A stretch of DNA of 64,000 bases from CAUSKK01 sp963533935. Lineage in GTDB: Bacteria; Pseudomonadota; Gammaproteobacteria; Cardiobacteriales; Cardiobacteriaceae. Position 1 is the first letter of the stretch. Each line of letters starts with the position of its first letter. Below, piece by piece: positions 62,687 to 64,000 of this stretch. The DNA is taken from contig CAUSQL010000003.1 in the NCBI GenBank assembly GCA_963533935.1, forward strand, positions 9,011 through 73,010, given 5' to 3'. The notes under the pieces were generated by a model. That model saw only the letters and a program-made list of their open reading frames with translations, made no database searches and was not told the DNA's origin. The translations under genes were made by a program, and so were the position numbers.

Positions 62687-63898
62687 GTGATTAATAAATC
62701 GAAAAAACTAGAGCATGTCTGCTATGACATTCGCGGGCCGGTGCTGGAAGAAGCGCTGCGCATGGAAAAGCAGGGCTATATCATCACTAAGCTTAATATC
62801 GGTAACCCCGCTCCCTTTGGCTTTAACGCCCCCGAGGAGGTGCGCGAGGATCTAATTTCCAACCTGCCCAAGGCCCAGGGCTACAGCGAGTCCAAAGGGA
62901 TTTTCGCCGCCCGCAAGGCCATCATGCACGAGACCCAGCGCCAGGGAGTCAAGGGCGTAACCGTCGATGATATTTTTACCGGCAACGGCGTGTCCGAACT
63001 CATTGTCATGGTCATGCAGGCGCTGGTGGACGAGGGCGACGAGGTGCTCATTCCCATGCCCGACTATCCCCTGTGGACGGCGGCGGTTAATCTGGCCGGT
63101 GGCACGGCGGTGCACTATCTCTGCGATGAGGACAACGGCTGGAATCCGGACATTGAGGACATTCGCAGCAAGGTCAGCCCGCGTACTAAAGGAATTGTGG
63201 TCATTAATCCCAATAATCCCACCGGCGCCGTTTACAGCAAGGAAATTCTGCGGGAATTGGTGGCCATCGGCGAGGAACATGGGCTGGTGATTTTCGCCGA
63301 TGAAATCTACGACAAGATTCTCTACGACGATGCGGTACATATTCCCATGGCCACGTTGGTGGAAAAGACCCTCTGCGTAACCTTTAATGGCCTATCTAAG
63401 GCGTACCGGGCGGCCGGCTTTCGCTCCGGCTGGATGATTCTCTCCGGCAATCGGGACATTGCCCGCGATTACATTACTGGTCTGGAAATGCTTTCGTCCA
63501 TGCGCCTGTGCGCCAACGTGCCGGCCCAGTACGCCATTCAGACTGCCCTAGGTGGCTACCAGAGCATTAACGACTTAACCCGGGCCGGCGGCCGCCTGCG
63601 GGAGCAGCGCGACATGGCCTACGATAAGATCGCCCAAATTCCCGGTCTGTCTTGGGTGAAGCCGCGGGGCGCGCTTTACGGTTTTGTGAAGATGGATACG
63701 GAACGCTTTAACATCAGTAATGATGAACAATTCATCTATGATTTGCTGAAGGCGAAACAGATTCTCCTGGTGCACGGCCGCGCCTTTAACTGGCCAGCGC
63801 CGGACCATTTCCGTTTGGTTTTTTTACAGCATAAGGAGGATTTATCCGTAGCTTTGGATAAGTTGGCGGATTTCCTAAAGGGCTACCGGCAGAAATAA
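62687..63898 (+). CDS. alaA: alanine/glutamate-type aminotransferase (AlaA)
   Basis: 403 residues, GTG start at 62687 after TAAGGA. MINKSKKLEHVCYDIRGPVLEEALRMEKQGYIITKLNIGNPAPFGF is the AlaA/AlaT start. FTGNGVSELIVMVMQALVDEGDEVLIPMPDYPLW near 90-130, NPNNPTGAVYS near 180, FADEIYDKILYDD near 208, and FNGLSKAYRAAGFRSGWM near 238 with the PLP Lys are all present. It makes alanine from pyruvate with glutamate. It stands alone between the repeat locus and tRNA-Asn. Confidence 0.95.
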   Translation: MINKSKKLEHVCYDIRGPVLEEALRMEKQGYIITKLNIGNPAPFGFNAPEEVREDLISNLPKAQGYSESKGIFAARKAIMHETQRQGVKGVTVDDIFTGNGVSELIVMVMQALVDEGDEVLIPMPDYPLWTAAVNLAGGTAVHYLCDEDNGWNPDIEDIRSKVSPRTKGIVVINPNNPTGAVYSKEILRELVAIGEEHGLVIFADEIYDKILYDDAVHIPMATLVEKTLCVTFNGLSKAYRAAGFRSGWMILSGNRDIARDYITGLEMLSSMRLCANVPAQYAIQTALGGYQSINDLTRAGGRLREQRDMAYDKIAQIPGLSWVKPRGALYGFVKMDTERFNISNDEQFIYDLLKAKQILLVHGRAFNWPAPDHFRLVFLQHKEDLSVALDKLADFLKGYRQK

Positions 63899-63912
63899 TT
63901 TTGCTGGAACCA

Positions 63913-63940
63913 TTGACATAAATTAAAAACTAACTATAAT
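63913..63940 (+). promoter_or_regulatory. sigma-70 promoter of tRNA-Asn
   Basis: TTGACA (63913-63918), 16 bp, TATAAT (63935-63940), both consensus. Transcription should begin about 63947, a few bases before the tRNA. Confidence 0.92.
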
Positions 63941-63952
63941 TACCCCTTCATT

Positions 63953-64000
63953 TCCCGAATAGCTCAGTCGGTAGAGCAAATGACTGTTAATCATTGGGTC
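63953..64000 (+). tRNA. tRNA-Asn (anticodon GUU), 3' end outside the window
   Basis: TCCCGAA acceptor strand, TA, D arm GCTC AGTCGGTAGAGC, anticodon stem and loop ATGACTGTTAATCAT with GTT, then the variable region GGGTC at the window end. The D arm and anticodon loop match bacterial tRNA-Asn. The second half of the gene is cut by the window edge. Confidence 0.93.

Noticed and set aside
63953..64000. tRNA-Asn as an integration site
   Set aside because: The 3' half of the tRNA is outside the window and no integrase or att-like duplicate is seen here.

Overview
The window is a stretch of ordinary chromosome from a GC-rich gammaproteobacterium-like organism. The evidence is the set of neighbourhoods: def-fmt-rsmB-ntrY, tsaP-dprA-topA, dnaB-alr, secA-mutT, a complete rnfABCDGE operon and ilvI-ilvH-ilvC, plus a DciA-like helicase-loader gene next to secA. 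A dispersed set of TbpB-like beta-barrel lipoproteins is typical of host-associated mucosal bacteria (Neisseriaceae, Moraxellaceae, Pasteurellaceae, Cardiobacteriaceae). A Cardiobacteriaceae-like genome would fit, but that is inference. No phage, integrase, transposase or CRISPR array is visible. The only hint of mobile DNA is one small coiled-coil ORF resembling a plasmid mobilisation accessory protein.

Layout. 1-7.5 kb: a truncated secreted protein, a membrane protein, a SUKH-like protein, gatB, two PepSY proteins flanking an AT-rich mini-lipoprotein, and a peptide-binding protein. 7.8-17.3 kb: ntrY-rsmB-fmt-def on the minus strand, divergent from tsaP-dprA-topA. 17.7-26.5 kb: an MFS exporter, tRNA-Ile2, rluC, a GST, tRNA-Leu, cysJ, and a minus-strand run of FKBP, unknown, pgpA and pyrD. 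26.7-33 kb: a barrel lipoprotein, then small redox genes (flavodoxin-fold reductase, CMD protein, a MerR gene broken by an amber codon, nitroreductase) and a lipoprotein-like hydrolase. 33.2-39.3 kb: tas-dnaB-alr, then sixA, dgkA and sstT. 39.3-44.8 kb: rnfABCDGE plus a tautomerase. 45-52.3 kb: an amino-acid ABC transporter, a nitroreductase, ilvH, ilvI, an RpiB-like isomerase and ilvC. 52.5-64 kb: a monooxygenase, two barrel lipoproteins, a DciA-like gene, secA-mutT-DUF808, two tandem CAP-domain plus barrel lipoproteins, an alanine aminotransferase and the start of tRNA-Asn.

The strongest unexplained signal is a family of about 33-bp imperfect palindromes with the core GGGGAAGCGCCC and ends TTACATAC and GTCCGTYKGTAA. 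I find it at 26 loci (roughly 50 units). It is nearly always intergenic and usually in alternating inverted pairs whose arms match each other better than they match the consensus, as in a perfect 33-bp inverted repeat at 47238-47311. A longer form carries an extra internal segment. Two units lie in frame inside essential or housekeeping genes (mutT and fmt) and are translated. This resembles Rickettsia palindromic elements or REP/BIME elements, but I do not recognise the sequence.

The second signal is a tandem pair of lipoproteins (59811-62544) that join an SCP/PR1 (CAP) domain to a C-terminal TbpB-type barrel. The first keeps the CAP His/Glu residues; the second has lost them. Three other barrel lipoproteins are scattered in the window, but no Slam exporter is present. 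Other items recorded are a Shine-Dalgarno-hiding hairpin abutting the ATG at 32149, in-frame tandem peptide repeats in the DciA-like protein and in RnfC, a sensor kinase NtrY without NtrX, and an AT-rich def gene in an otherwise GC-rich conserved operon.
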